Assembly: GCA_016712275.1 (NCBI GenBank)
Contig: JADJRI010000027.1
Location: forward strand, 1 to 60,013
Direction of reading: 5' to 3'
Length of the DNA stretch: 60,013 bases
Origin: Planctomycetota bacterium
GTDB lineage: Bacteria > Planctomycetota > Phycisphaerae > UBA1845 > UTPLA1
Below are positions 10,240 through 19,002 of the stretch, piece after piece (within the stretch, counting starts at the first letter, position 1; every line of letters starts with the position of its first letter). A program made the position numbers and the translations under genes. The notes beneath the pieces are model-generated. The model searched no databases, had not been told where the DNA came from, and was given only the letters and a program-made list of their open reading frames with translations.

Positions 10240-11464
10240 GTGAAACCCACTTCCCGAAAAACAGGACTTTGGCTGATTGGCGCGACCGGCAATATTTCGG
10301 CCACCGTGGCCGTGGGGTTGGCGGCCATGCGCCGCGGCTTGGCGTCGGGTCTTGGGTTGACGACGGAATGCTGGCCGGTCAACAAACTGGACTTGGCGCC
10401 GCTGGATGAAATCGTTTTGGGCGGACATGAGATCGGCCGGCGCACGGTGATCGAAGCCGCTCAAGAGTTGGCCAGCGAAAGCAAAATCTTCTCCGACAGT
10501 CTCCTCAAGTCCGTACAGATCGACCTCAGGCAATTCGAAAAGGAAATTCGGCCGGGGCACGCGATTCGATGCGGGCCGGCCATCACGCGCCTGGCGACGC
10601 GGCCCGGCGCGCGGCGGGCCGGAACGGGCCGAACAATAGTCGATCAGTTTCGGCGCGACCTGGCGAGTTTTGCGAAACGTCATCGGCTCGATCGCGTCGT
10701 GGTGGTGCATGTGGCGTCGACCGAGCCGCCCTTTAAGCTCACGCGCGAGCATCAATCATGGACAGCGCTCGACGCCGCATTAAAACGGCGCGTTTGTCCG
10801 TTGCCGGCGAGCAGTTTGTATGCGATTGCGGCCATCGAGGAAGAGATGCCGTTCGTTTGCTTCACGCCGTCGCTGGGGTGCGATGTGCCCGCGATACGGA
10901 GCTGGCGGCAAGCCGCGGCGTGCCGATCATGGGCAGCGACGGCAAGACCGGCGAAACGCTTCTCAAGACGGTGCTGGGCGCCGATGTTTCGCGACCGGCA
11001 CTTTGAAATTGCAAGCTGGGTGGGGCACAACGTACTGGGCAATGGCGACGGGGCCGTGCTCGATTCGGTCGAAAACAAATCATCCAAACTGAGCAAGAAG
11101 GATGGCGTCGTGGGTTCGATCGTCGGCTGCGCCGCAGACGCGCACGACGATCGAATATGTGCAGTCGCTGCACGACTGGAAGACGGCCTGGGATCACGTT
11201 CACTTTCGCGGATTTCTGGGTGTGAAGATGATTCTGCAATTCGTCTGGCAGGGATGCGATTCGGTGCTGGCGGCGCCGCTGGTGATCGATCTGGCGCGGC
11301 TGGCGGATTATCATGCCGGCCGGGGCATGCCGGGGTGATGACCCACCTGGCGTGCTTCTTCAAGTCGCCGATGGATGTGGCGGAGCACGATTTTTTCGCA
11401 GCAGATGGCGCTGCTGCACAACTATGTCCAAACCGAACTTGCGGCGCGAAAGACACGTCGGTGA
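10240..11464 (+). CDS. Inositol-3-phosphate synthase family protein (several frame breaks)
   Basis: Segments from different frames assemble into one myo-inositol-phosphate synthase-like protein: an NAD-binding start (GLWLIGATGNISATVAVGL), ELAASRGVPIMGSDGKTGET (10895-10960), APMFRDRHFEIASWVGHN, NKSSKLSKKDGVVGSI, DHVHFRGFLGVKMILQF, MTHLACFFKSPMDV and a C-terminus ending at TGA 11464. The family turns glucose-6-phosphate into inositol-3-phosphate using NAD. Frame changes occur near 10890, 10975, 11131, 11335 and 11400, an unusual number for one gene. Start GTG 10240 has GAGAG upstream. Its stop overlaps the GTG of the next gene, so the two are translationally coupled. Its context suggests a role in making a lipid or glycolipid precursor; this is inference. 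Confidence 0.8.
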
Positions 11465-12312
11465 CACTGAAGCTGGCCTACAGTTGCAACGCCTACATGC
11501 GATATCCGCTGGATGCGGCGCTCGCGCGCATCGCGACCCTGGGCTATCGCGGGGTGGAGCTGATGGCCGACAGCCCGCACCTGTGGCCGGGCGACACCTC
11601 GGACGCGGCGATCGACGGCGCGCGGAAAACGCTCGACCGGCTGGGTCTCGAAATCTCCAACATCAACGCATTCATGATGAACAAAATCGGCGACGCCCGC
11701 CAGCCCTATTGGCATCCGAGCTGGATCGAGCCCGACATCGCCTACCGCCGCATTCGCACGGAGCACACCAAAAGTGCCATAACGATGGCACGAAAAATCG
11801 GCGCGCCCTGCATCACCACCGAGCCGGGCGGGCCCATCGAAGGCGCCGGCGCCTACGGGGCGGCGATGGACCTGTTCGTCGAGGAGTTGAAGCCCGTCGT
11901 CGAACATGCGGAGCGCGAGGGCGTGCTGCTCTTGGTCGAGCCGGAGCCGGGGCTGTTGATCGAGCGGTTCGACCAGTATCTCGAACTGCGCGGGCGAATC
12001 GATTCGCCCTGCATGCAGCTCAACTTCGACATCGGCCATGCCTACTGCGTCGGCGAGGAACCCTCGGCCTGGATTCCGAAAATGACGGCGCACACGCGGC
12101 ACTACCACGTCGAAGACATCGCCGCATCGCGCAAACATCATCACCTGGTTCCCGGCACCGGGGCCATCGATTTCGCCGCGAGCCTGAAGGCCATACGCGA
12201 CACGAAATACACCGGGTGGATCACGGTCGAGTTGTATCCCTTTGTCGATGATCCCGACCGGGCCGGGCGGGAGGCGAAGGCCCATCTCGAAAACATCGCG
12301 TCGACGATATGA
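11461..12312 (+). CDS. Sugar phosphate isomerase/epimerase-like TIM barrel (EboE-like)
   Basis: Product of 283 residues, xylose-isomerase-like AP endonuclease 2 fold. Starts at GTG 11461 inside the stop of the upstream gene (GTGA overlap). The barrel begins TLKLAYSCNAYMRYPLDAAL with LGYRGVELMAD (strand 2). Probable divalent metal ligands are Glu in LLVEPEPG, Asp/His in NFDIGHAYC, His in HYHVEDIAAS and Glu in WITVELYP. It therefore looks catalytically complete. Substrate is unknown. Its placement between an inositol-phosphate synthase homologue and a UbiA prenyltransferase recalls the ebo clusters, where an EboE barrel and EboC prenyltransferase occur together; this assignment is inference from order and fold. 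Confidence 0.85.
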   Translation: MTLKLAYSCNAYMRYPLDAALARIATLGYRGVELMADSPHLWPGDTSDAAIDGARKTLDRLGLEISNINAFMMNKIGDARQPYWHPSWIEPDIAYRRIRTEHTKSAITMARKIGAPCITTEPGGPIEGAGAYGAAMDLFVEELKPVVEHAEREGVLLLVEPEPGLLIERFDQYLELRGRIDSPCMQLNFDIGHAYCVGEEPSAWIPKMTAHTRHYHVEDIAASRKHHHLVPGTGAIDFAASLKAIRDTKYTGWITVELYPFVDDPDRAGREAKAHLENIASTI

Positions 12313-12336
12313 TGCAATCCCGGTGTTCCACGGGCG

Positions 12337-13269
12337 ATGGCAGGCGCGATGATGAAACTGAAAGCCTATTGCGAGCTGGTGCGGCTGCCCAATCTCTTCA
12401 CGGCGGCGGCGGATATTCTGGCCGGTTATTTTTTCATCGTTCAAGAGGTGCATCTTTCGGCCTCGCTGCTTCTGCTCGTGGGTGCATCCTGTTCGCTGTA
12501 TGCCGCCGGCATCGTGATCAACGACCTTCGCGATATCGAGATCGATCGGCGCGAGCGGCCAGAGCGGCCGTTGCCATCGGGTCGCATCGGCCGGCCGGCG
12601 GCCGTTCGGCTGGCGGCGGCGCTGTGCGCACTTGGGCTGATCTGTGCGACGCTGGCCTGGTCTCCGACGCAGCCGCTGAAGGTGTTCGAGAGTGTCAACT
12701 TTACGGCACTGACGGCCGTCGGGCTTCTGGCGGCCATTTTGCTGTATGACCTCGTGCTGAAGGAGACGGCGCTGGGGCCCATCGGCATGGGGCTTTGCCG
12801 GGCGCTGAATTTGACCCTGCCGCTGGCGCTGGGGCGGTTCGGCGACGAGGCGACCTTTCGCCATGTGGCGGCGATGGTCATTGCATTCGGCATCTTCGTT
12901 GCGTCGTTCACCCATTTCGGGCGCGACGAGGCGGGGACGGTCGGCCGGCGGCGGCTGGTGATCGGGTTTTTCGGGATTGTGGTGGCGCTCTTGGCGCTGG
13001 GCGTGCTGACGGCATCGGCGGGGGAGCCGACAGCGCCGGCGGTGATATTGTGGATGGCGCTGGCGGTGCATCTCGGGCGCGTGGGGCTGCGGGCCATCCG
13101 CCGGCCCTCGCCCGGCATGGTGCGATATGCGATGAAGACGTTTATTTTCGGCATCATCGGCTGGGGGGCGGTGATCGGGGCGACGACGGCCGGCCTGCCG
13201 GCGGCGGGGGTGATTTTGTGTTTGCTGATCCCGGCGATTGTGGTGGGGCGGTGGGTGTATTCGACGTAG
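12337..13269 (+). CDS. UbiA-family prenyltransferase (EboC-like)
   Basis: Product of 310 residues with 8-9 predicted membrane helices. The first Asp-rich motif is clear in INDLRDIEIDRRERPERPLP (two Asp separated by three residues, plus downstream RPLPSG), which binds prenyl diphosphate via Mg. The second motif is weak: VLKETALGPIGMGLCRALN. It should attach an isoprenoid chain to an acceptor in the inner membrane. N-terminus AYCELVRLPNLFTAAADILAGY matches EboC-type UbiA proteins better than ubiquinone or haem O synthases. Start ATG 12337; internal ATGs at 12349 and 12352 are also usable. It is 25 nt downstream of the TIM-barrel gene, so all three probably share a transcript. Confidence 0.88.
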   Translation: MAGAMMKLKAYCELVRLPNLFTAAADILAGYFFIVQEVHLSASLLLLVGASCSLYAAGIVINDLRDIEIDRRERPERPLPSGRIGRPAAVRLAAALCALGLICATLAWSPTQPLKVFESVNFTALTAVGLLAAILLYDLVLKETALGPIGMGLCRALNLTLPLALGRFGDEATFRHVAAMVIAFGIFVASFTHFGRDEAGTVGRRRLVIGFFGIVVALLALGVLTASAGEPTAPAVILWMALAVHLGRVGLRAIRRPSPGMVRYAMKTFIFGIIGWGAVIGATTAGLPAAGVILCLLIPAIVVGRWVYST

Positions 13270-13543
13270 ATTGCAGATAGTGAGTGGGGTCCGGAGCAAA
13301 CGCCAAAACGCCGAAATGTCGAAACGTCGAAACAGGAAATGGGTTCGAGGGGCCGAGGGGGAGGGTTGGGGCATGTGCGGGCTTCCGGGGTGGGCCGGGT
13401 GATACCTAACAAAGGTCGAACATATATCTGGAAAGTCAAGTCGAGATTTGTAAATTGTGGCCGAGTCGTTGACTCGCCGACCATAAGACACTGCGGTAAA
13501 GAAAAACGTGCCACCCGGCAAGTGTGCTCTTCGATATTCCGGC
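13270..13543. other. Intergenic spacer with short CGAAAC repeats
   Basis: No gene seen. Contains a short degenerate run of 'GTCGAAAC' units (about 13318-13335) common as low-complexity filler in planctomycete spacers, then GC-rich sequence up to the uvrC remnant. None of the frames encodes the missing N-terminal part of UvrC. Confidence 0.5.
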
Positions 13544-14119
13544 ATGTACGATACGAAAACGCGAACACCGCGCTGCGTCAACATTTCTCTCCGCGAGGTG
13601 GTGCGTCGGCGGTACCGGCGGGCGGCGGAGGGCGAGGAGCTTTATCCGGACATCATTCTCACGGGCGGCGGGCTGGGCCAGTTGCATGCCGCGCTGGAGG
13701 CGGTGTCGGAGGCGTTCGTGAAGCCGCCGATGGTGATCTCGCTGGCAAAGCGCGAGGAGGAGATTTACATCCAGGCACGGAACCGGCCCATCAAGCTGGC
13801 GCGGAATGATGCGGCGCTGCGGGTGCTCTCGCAGGTGCGGGATGAGGCGCACCGGTTCGTGCAGCATTACCACCACATCCTGCGGACGAAGCGTCAATTC
13901 GACGAAGACATCAAGGCGGGCAAGCGTCCGCCGCGAAGGGCGAGGGCCACGCCGGTGACACCCGGCGATTCGCCGGCCCAAAGGCGGGCGAAGCGGAAGA
14001 AGAACCGAGAGGTCCGGGACGAAAGGTCCGTCAACTCGATTCCGCTGGAGGTGATTCAGCCGACGCCGAAAATTGATCCGTTTCCGGAGGAGGACGTGCA
14101 GAGGCATCCGGAGGAATAG
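13544..14119 (+). pseudogene. uvrC C-terminal remnant
   Basis: The 191-residue frame from ATG 13544 begins in the UvrC RNase H-like endonuclease domain: LREVVRRRYRRAAEGEEL, then PDIILTGGGLGQL, LAKREEEIY and RDEAHRFVQHYHHILRTKR. All of the N-terminal GIY-YIG nuclease, UvrB-binding and early part of the C-terminal nuclease domain are absent, and no frame upstream supplies them. The family has an Asp in the (I)DGGKGQL motif that is catalytic for the 5' cut; here it is Thr (ILTGGG). After the HRF segment comes a basic low-complexity tail (PPRRARATP, RRAKRKKNRE). It cannot be a working excision nuclease; the chromosomal uvrC is presumably elsewhere. Either a decayed fragment or a re-used DNA-binding piece. 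Confidence 0.7.
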
Positions 14120-14428
14120 AAACACGAGTATGGATTGGGCGATTTGGCGATGGAGACCACTTTCCGATTCTCTCCTCTCCGGCCCCAGAGATTAGGAATG
14201 AGAGAACGCATAATACAGCGGGTTTTCTTTCGGGCGGGAGGATGATGGCGGATGAGGGGACGGCGGGGCGTTGCCAGCGCCGGGGAAGCATGTCAGGCCG
14301 AAGGTGCCTGAGGTGGCATCGGAAGATTTGGCGATTGTGCCGCGCGAACGGCATCGCCGCGTTTAAATTATCCTGACCCTTTCCGAAAGGGCCCAACGGG
14401 ACGGGTCACCCGGGCGAATATTGCGCGG
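14120..14428. other. Intergenic spacer, nothing recognised
   Basis: About 300 bases between the uvrC remnant and a convergent secreted-protein gene. No frame shows family features; no tRNA, repeat array or clear terminator was seen. Confidence 0.4.
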
Positions 14429-15337
14429 TTACATCAGGAGAGCTATTACAAACGCTTCCACGTCTCCTGATTCGATCACATAGCTGCCATCGAAATCGGC
14501 CTTGCAAATATCGACGGCAGACGTCGAGCCTTCTATTACGGCGGCTGTAAACAACTGTATGTCCATTCCATCTACCATGCCATCCAGGTTCATGTCACCA
14601 TCAGCAATGCACGGAGTCATGAATACCAGCACCGTGCTAAAGCCATCCCCACCATCAAAGGGCCTCACCCATGATCCTTCAACATAGGTTTGAATGAACT
14701 CGTATATCGAGTATTGAGTATTGGGCTCTAAGAAGACAGATCCAGCTAGAGCACTCGTATATCCATCAGAGTGATTCAAGTGCAGTACGGTGGTTGTCAA
14801 TTCGTTGGTTGGAGGTAAGTGCTTACGGACGTCAAAATAAGCAGAAACGTACCAGCTCGGGGTAGCAGTAGAATCAAATGGCGTTAGCGTGTTACTGGCC
14901 GACACGGTAAGTTCCATAGGTACGGTTGTTTCGAATGTACAGAGATTGGCATTAAATAAGGAATGCTCATTGAATGTGCGTACGATGGGCCAAGCACCTA
15001 TTGATGGGGCCAATTCGCCTATGGCATAGTCTGTGGTGATCTCAAGCTTCACCTCTGAACCATCATCCGTGAAGTCGTAACTAGCCCATCCCGATACGTT
15101 AGGCGGAGTGTCCAAGTTCTCCGCGAAGATCGAGGCCTCGAATGGTAACGAATCTACTTCGATGCTTGAATACCCATTTTGGCCGTTATTGTTGTTTATT
15201 GCCTCGATCCCATGCCTAAAGCAAACATCGGCAATCAAGTTCGGCGCGCCAGCTGATACGACACGGGGATCCTCAAGATGCTGAAAAACGGCAAGTAAGA
15301 GGATCGTTGGTGCTAGTCGCTTCCTCAAAATTGTCAT
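14429..15337 (-). CDS. Secreted protein with C-terminal dockerin-like repeats
   Basis: Product of 302 residues, intact. Residues 1-29 form a signal peptide (RKRLAPTILLLAVFQHL ... VVSAG). The middle is an uncharacterised beta-rich region with no enzyme motif. The C-terminus carries two Ca-binding units: DGDMNLDGMVDGMDIQLF and ADFDGSYVIESGDVEAF, ending seven residues before the stop. This gene is visibly more AT-rich than its neighbours and sits in a gene-poor stretch with remnants on both sides, which hints at different ancestry. Expected location is outside the inner membrane. Function not known. Confidence 0.75.
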   Translation of the reverse strand: MTILRKRLAPTILLLAVFQHLEDPRVVSAGAPNLIADVCFRHGIEAINNNNGQNGYSSIEVDSLPFEASIFAENLDTPPNVSGWASYDFTDDGSEVKLEITTDYAIGELAPSIGAWPIVRTFNEHSLFNANLCTFETTVPMELTVSASNTLTPFDSTATPSWYVSAYFDVRKHLPPTNELTTTVLHLNHSDGYTSALAGSVFLEPNTQYSIYEFIQTYVEGSWVRPFDGGDGFSTVLVFMTPCIADGDMNLDGMVDGMDIQLFTAAVIEGSTSAVDICKADFDGSYVIESGDVEAFVIALLM

Positions 15338-15891
15338 GCTTAATCTCCGTTCCTGCTCGGGCTGGGGCGGCCCGCCGCTTCTGCGTGCGCCACGATGATC
15401 GTCAGCAAAACTGCTTACAAAACGTGAAGAAGTATATCGGAATCCTTTACCTTGGTCACTGGAGTGCGGACGGGTGACCGGTCCTTTGAAATAACGACGA
15501 TAGACGGCCCGGTCAATTTTCGAATAACGAGTATCCTATGACTCCAGTTGCCCATCGTCCATTCGGACATTCGGTTTCGGGCTGGGGATACGCCGCTCCG
15601 GCGTGGGGACGTGGCACTCCGGCACATCTCGCATATGTCAGAAAAATGATTGCTTTTGCCTTGTTTCTTTCTGTAAACGCGACGGATCATCTTGCTTTTG
15701 TCACAAAAGCAGGATGATTTCTGACATTTCTTAGTGCTTCTGCCGCAAATCCTCAAGAGTTTGCGGCGAATGATGGATATTTTCCGCCAATTTCTGACGA
15801 TTTTGCGAAGGTGCGTGCCACTGGCGGCCGACCAGAGGGATGCGGGGTGATGCCGAATGGCTGTCACCCGCGTTTTCAGGAGCGCCAGCCC
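15338..15891. other. Upstream spacer of the 15892 gene, holds a two-way hairpin
   Basis: No convincing gene, although the minus strand is open from 16203 to 15415. The open frame shows no domain, has biased composition and overlaps the plus-strand gene at 15892 that has a better ribosome site. The notable content is the inverted-repeat structure listed at 15637-15725. Confidence 0.4.
15637..15725. repeat. Mutually exclusive inverted repeats (candidate RNA switch or repeat element)
   Basis: Three arms are present. Arm B (15686-15700, ATCATCTTGCTTTTG) and arm C (15704-15718, CAAAAGCAGGATGAT) form a 15-bp stem with one wobble and a 3-nt loop (TCA). Arm A (15637-15658) shares 8 nt at each end (GTCAGAAA and TGCTTTTG) with the reverse complement of the longer arm C (15704-15725), so A and B compete for C. 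No T run follows. It lies about 165 nt before the ATG at 15892. It may be a palindromic mobile repeat or a regulatory leader. Confidence 0.55.
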
Positions 15892-16101
15892 ATGTCCACG
15901 CTTCCACGAGGCCGCACCGCTGATTTTCTGGAGTGGTGTCAGGCCCATGTCCCGGTCTTCGACCAGAACGCGGAAGAGATCGGGCTGACCAAGGCCCAGG
16001 CCGGGGATTTTGCGGCCACGACCGTCAAGGCCCAGGCATCCCTCCTGAACCAGCACGAGGCCGAGCAGGCGGCGCGGGCGGCGACGCTGGGCCATATCTA
16101 A
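15892..16101 (+). pseudogene. Truncated planctomycete-type protein of unknown function
   Basis: ATG 15892 has AGGAG 9 nt upstream. The 69-residue product (starting MSTLPRGRTADFLEWCQAH, with VFDQNAEEIGLTKAQAG and VKAQASLLNQHEAEQAARAA) has the character of the N-terminal helical part of larger planctomycete proteins that usually continue into a fibronectin type III-like domain. Here the frame ends at TAA right after the helix and no C-terminal domain follows in any frame. I recognise the family only by memory of its N-terminus. Probably a truncated copy; the intact N-terminus and ribosome site leave open a short functional form. Confidence 0.5.
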
Positions 16102-16785
16102 GAACGCCAACGGCGTTCTGCCTTTAGCCCAGGGTTGCCGTACGTCGTCTACCCTGGGAAAACGATGCATTGTGACTCTCAAACCCCAAAGGAGTTTCGC
16201 CATTCGGGGCGGGCGACGTCACAATCCACGCATGTTCATATTCAGAGATTGGAATTCGATTCGGGTCTTCATCTGCATTCGGTTTCGTAGTTTTGTAAGG
16301 TTGGCCTCTTGACCCACCACTTCGCGGAGAAAACCCCGCGAACACCGAACCGCATCGCCTGTCACGGTACGCGAATCAACTCCTCATCATCACAAACCTG
16401 CGGCGGCGCATGTCTTTGTCACCCGCAACTCGAATCACCGCCCCATTCGCCCTTCCCAAATTGATCGAACGATTAACACAATTCACAAGAGTCCCGCAAA
16501 TCCCCTAACCCCATACATCCCCCAAACTTAACATTCCTCCGCCCCAAAACAAACCACCCTCTTGCGGAGCGCTGAGCAAGATTTATGGGTGGCGGAGGTC
16601 TAGCGCCATGTTCGAACCAACTGTTCTATCATCGCCCCGCGCCAAACGCCCGGCGCCGAAGCTTCACCACCATTCACTCCCAATCCCCGCTTCCCAATGC
16701 CAAGTCCCCAACGCCATATTCAGAATTCCCGACACCCAACTTACGTTCCAAACCGAGTGAAATTCACCCCTCAGGAGTTTTTTCG
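16102..16785. other. Long spacer with probable dispersed repeat
   Basis: About 680 bases without a supported gene. The segment 16100-16170 contains an imperfect inverted repeat built on AGCCCAGGGT (16127) and ACCCTGGGA (16151), a motif I associate with dispersed non-coding repeats in planctomycete genomes. The rest (16380-16740) is C- and A-rich on the plus strand with no start-site signals until the gene at 16786. Confidence 0.4.
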
Positions 16786-17465
16786 ATGAAATCGCCAACC
16801 AATGACACCGACCAAAACCTAACTACTGCCGAACCAACAACTTGCGAAACCGCCTCCGCCGCCGCACCCCCTCATTTTCACCCCCAAAACCCCACGGATA
16901 ATCCGGGTGAATGTGAATCGGCCATTCACCCCGTTCCGGCCATCCCCACCGGCTCCCAATCGACAATTCCGTCCAAGCTCACCCCCGAAGAACTGGCTGC
17001 CGTCCACGAGGCACTCGCCGACCCCGACCGCGCCCCGTATGGCGTCATTTTCGATAAGCTCGCCTTGCGCGAGAAAGGCATCGGCTTCACCGCCTTCTAC
17101 AACTATGCCCGCCCGATTCGGCTGCACGAAGCCTGTCTCAATCAGGCCGGCCTCAGCCGCACGCTGGCTCCCCATGCCCACAAGCTCATGCCCGACCTCA
17201 TCGCCGCTCGCCTGCTTGCCGCACTCGTCGACGAGACGTCGCCCCGCGTCAGATTCAATTTCTCGTCGATGCCTACCGCATGGCCAGCAACCTCAACCTC
17301 GCCCACCGCCGCCTCAGAGCACAGGTCAAAGACCTGAAGCGAAAAACAAACGCAAACGAACTTCAGGAACTCAGTCGCACCGTCAAGGAATTCACCCGTC
17401 TCCGCCGCAGTGAAATCGCCGCATCAAGCCCGCAAGCCGCGGAAGAGCAAAATGATGACGAATAA
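16786..17465 (+). CDS. Conserved hypothetical protein, helical (frame broken)
   Basis: ATG 16786 is preceded by AGGAG 9 nt upstream. The first about 65 residues are Pro/Thr-rich and low complexity. The second part (LTPEELAAVHEALADPD, LREKGIGFTAFYNYARPIRL, LMPDLIAARLLAAL) and, after a frame change near 17243, MASNLNLAHRRLRAQVKDLK ... ELSRTVKEFTRLRR form a helical domain. I believe it belongs to a small planctomycete family of phage-like or nucleic acid-binding proteins, but I cannot name it. The break lies in a run of four C and is most simply a one-base error. Neighbours are remnants; no operon partner. Confidence 0.6.
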
Positions 17466-17580
17466 CAACACCGCGATGCCACCTGAGAGAGGATGTTTTG
17501 CATCTAACGACGGCTGCAACGGCGAGTTACGGCTCCTTGTCAGGGCGCGGGCGGCTCTTTATGATGCGGTGCTCGAAATT

Positions 17581-17599
17581 CGACCCGGCTGCCGGGTCG
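17581..17599. promoter_or_regulatory. Perfect hairpin in the metK leader
   Basis: CGACCCGG (17581-17588) and CCGGGTCG (17592-17599) form a perfect 8-bp stem with a 3-nt loop, 43 nt before the metK start. There is no T run. It could end the transcript from upstream or regulate metK; I do not recognise any known SAM riboswitch class around it. Confidence 0.4.
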
Positions 17600-17641
17600 T
17601 GCGACTTCAATCCTTGACTGATGAAACCGGGAGGCACGCTG

Positions 17642-18882
17642 GTGGGTAAAGCTGAAAAGAACATGAACGGCACTTCGCACGTTTTTACGTCCGAATCCGT
17701 GAGCATGGGGCATCCGGACAAAGTGTCCGATCAGATCTCCGATACGGTCCTCGATACGCTCCTCGAAAAAGACCCGAACGCCCGCGTGGCCTGCGAAACA
17801 CTGTGTACGACCGGCCTGGTCGTGGTGGCGGGCGAGGTGACGGTTCACAACAAGGAAGCGGAACTCGCGCTGAACAACATCGAGGAAAAGGTTCGCGAGA
17901 CGATCAAGGACATCGGCTACACCGACCCGCGTGCCGTTTCGATTATCTGAGCTGCGCGGTGGTGCGCACGATTCACAGCCAGTCGCAGGATATCAGCCAG
18001 GGCGTGACCGAGACGAAGGGCCACGAGCAGGGCGCCGGCGATCAGGGCATCATGTTCGGCTTTGCCTGCCGCGAGACGAAGGCCTACATGCCGCTGCCGA
18101 TTCACCTGTCGCATCGCATCGTGGAGAAGCTGGCGGCCGTTCGCCAGAGCGGCAAGCTGGACTGGCTACGGCCGGACTCGAAGAGCCAGGTGTCGATTGA
18201 ATACCACGGGCAGACGCCGGTGAAGTTGCAGACGATCGTCGTCTCGACGCAGCATCAGGAACGCGGCGACATTCTCGATAAAAAGGGCAACGTCAACGAC
18301 AAGTTTCGCAAGGCGATCATCGACCATGCCATCAAGCCGGTGATCATGGACGAATGCCCGAAGCTCTGGAGCAGCAACATCAAATTTCACATCAACCCGA
18401 CCGGCCGGTTCGTCATCGGCGGTCCGCATGGTGACACGGGATTGACAGGCCGGAAGATCATCGTGGATACGTATGGCGGCCGCGGGGCGCACGGCGGCGG
18501 GGCATTCAGCGGCAAAGACCCGTCCAAGGTGGACCGCTCTGCCAGCTATATGGCACGGCATGTGGCGAAGAACATCGTCGCGGCGGGGCTGGCCGATATT
18601 TGCGAGGTGCAACTGGCCTATGCGATCGGCGTTGCAGAGCCGGTGAGCGTGTTGGTGGGCACGGAAGGCACGGCGAAGATCTCGGAGCGAACGATCGAGA
18701 AGCTGGTGCGCGATCACTTCCCGCTGACGCCGCGCGGCATCATTGATTACCTGAAGCTGAAGCGGCCGATTTATCGGCCGACCGCAGCGCACGGGCATTT
18801 CGGCCGGACGGGTCCGGGCTTTACGTGGGAGAAGACGAACAAGGCGGCGGATTTGAAAGCGGCGGCGGCGAAGTATCTGTAA
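17642..18882 (+). CDS. metK: S-adenosylmethionine synthetase (frame broken)
   Basis: Makes S-adenosylmethionine from ATP and methionine in the cytoplasm. The N-terminal part (FTSESVSMGHPDKVSDQISD, with the ATP-binding His) and the rest (FGFACRETKAYMPLPI, GRFVIGGPHGDTGLTGRK, DTYGGRGAHGGGAFSGKD) are in two frames that meet near 17943, just before the conserved FDYLSC segment. As the gene is essential in nearly all bacteria and all motifs are intact, a one-base error is the best reading. GTG 17642 is taken as start since GGGAGG lies 7 nt upstream; 17621 would leave no ribosome site. About 412 residues when joined, slightly above the usual 380-400. Confidence 0.95.
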
Positions 18883-18921
18883 GTTCGGTGCAGGGCGTTA
18901 CGATTGATTTGTGATAAATAG

Positions 18922-18957
18922 AAGCCCGGGATGGGGAAGCCTGTCCCGGGCTTTTTT
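18922..18957 (+). terminator. Intrinsic terminator of metK
   Basis: A 10-bp stem (AAGCCCGGGA at 18922-18931 with TCCCGGGCTT at 18944-18953) with a 12-nt loop is followed by a T run (18952-18957), 40 nt after the metK stop codon. Confidence 0.9.
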
Positions 18958-19002
18958 GCTCTGTGGGTTTTTGTTAATAGATAAACGAGGGCACGCGCGA
19001 AA

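Noticed and set aside
11422..13584. 720-codon minus-strand frame
   Set aside because: Antisense to the TIM-barrel and UbiA genes; low-complexity Arg/Pro composition and no family.
15415..16203. 262-codon minus-strand frame
   Set aside because: No family, odd composition, no good ribosome site, and overlaps the plus-strand gene at 15892 that has one. Probably non-coding repeat sequence.
17480..17641. SAM or SAH riboswitch before metK
   Set aside because: Segments resembling CGGCTGCAACGGCGAG are present, but I could not build any known SAM or SAH riboswitch core; only one plain hairpin is supported.
17900..17960. Programmed frameshift in metK and other genes
   Set aside because: No slippery heptamer or pseudoknot was seen, and breaks occur in many unrelated genes in both shift directions.
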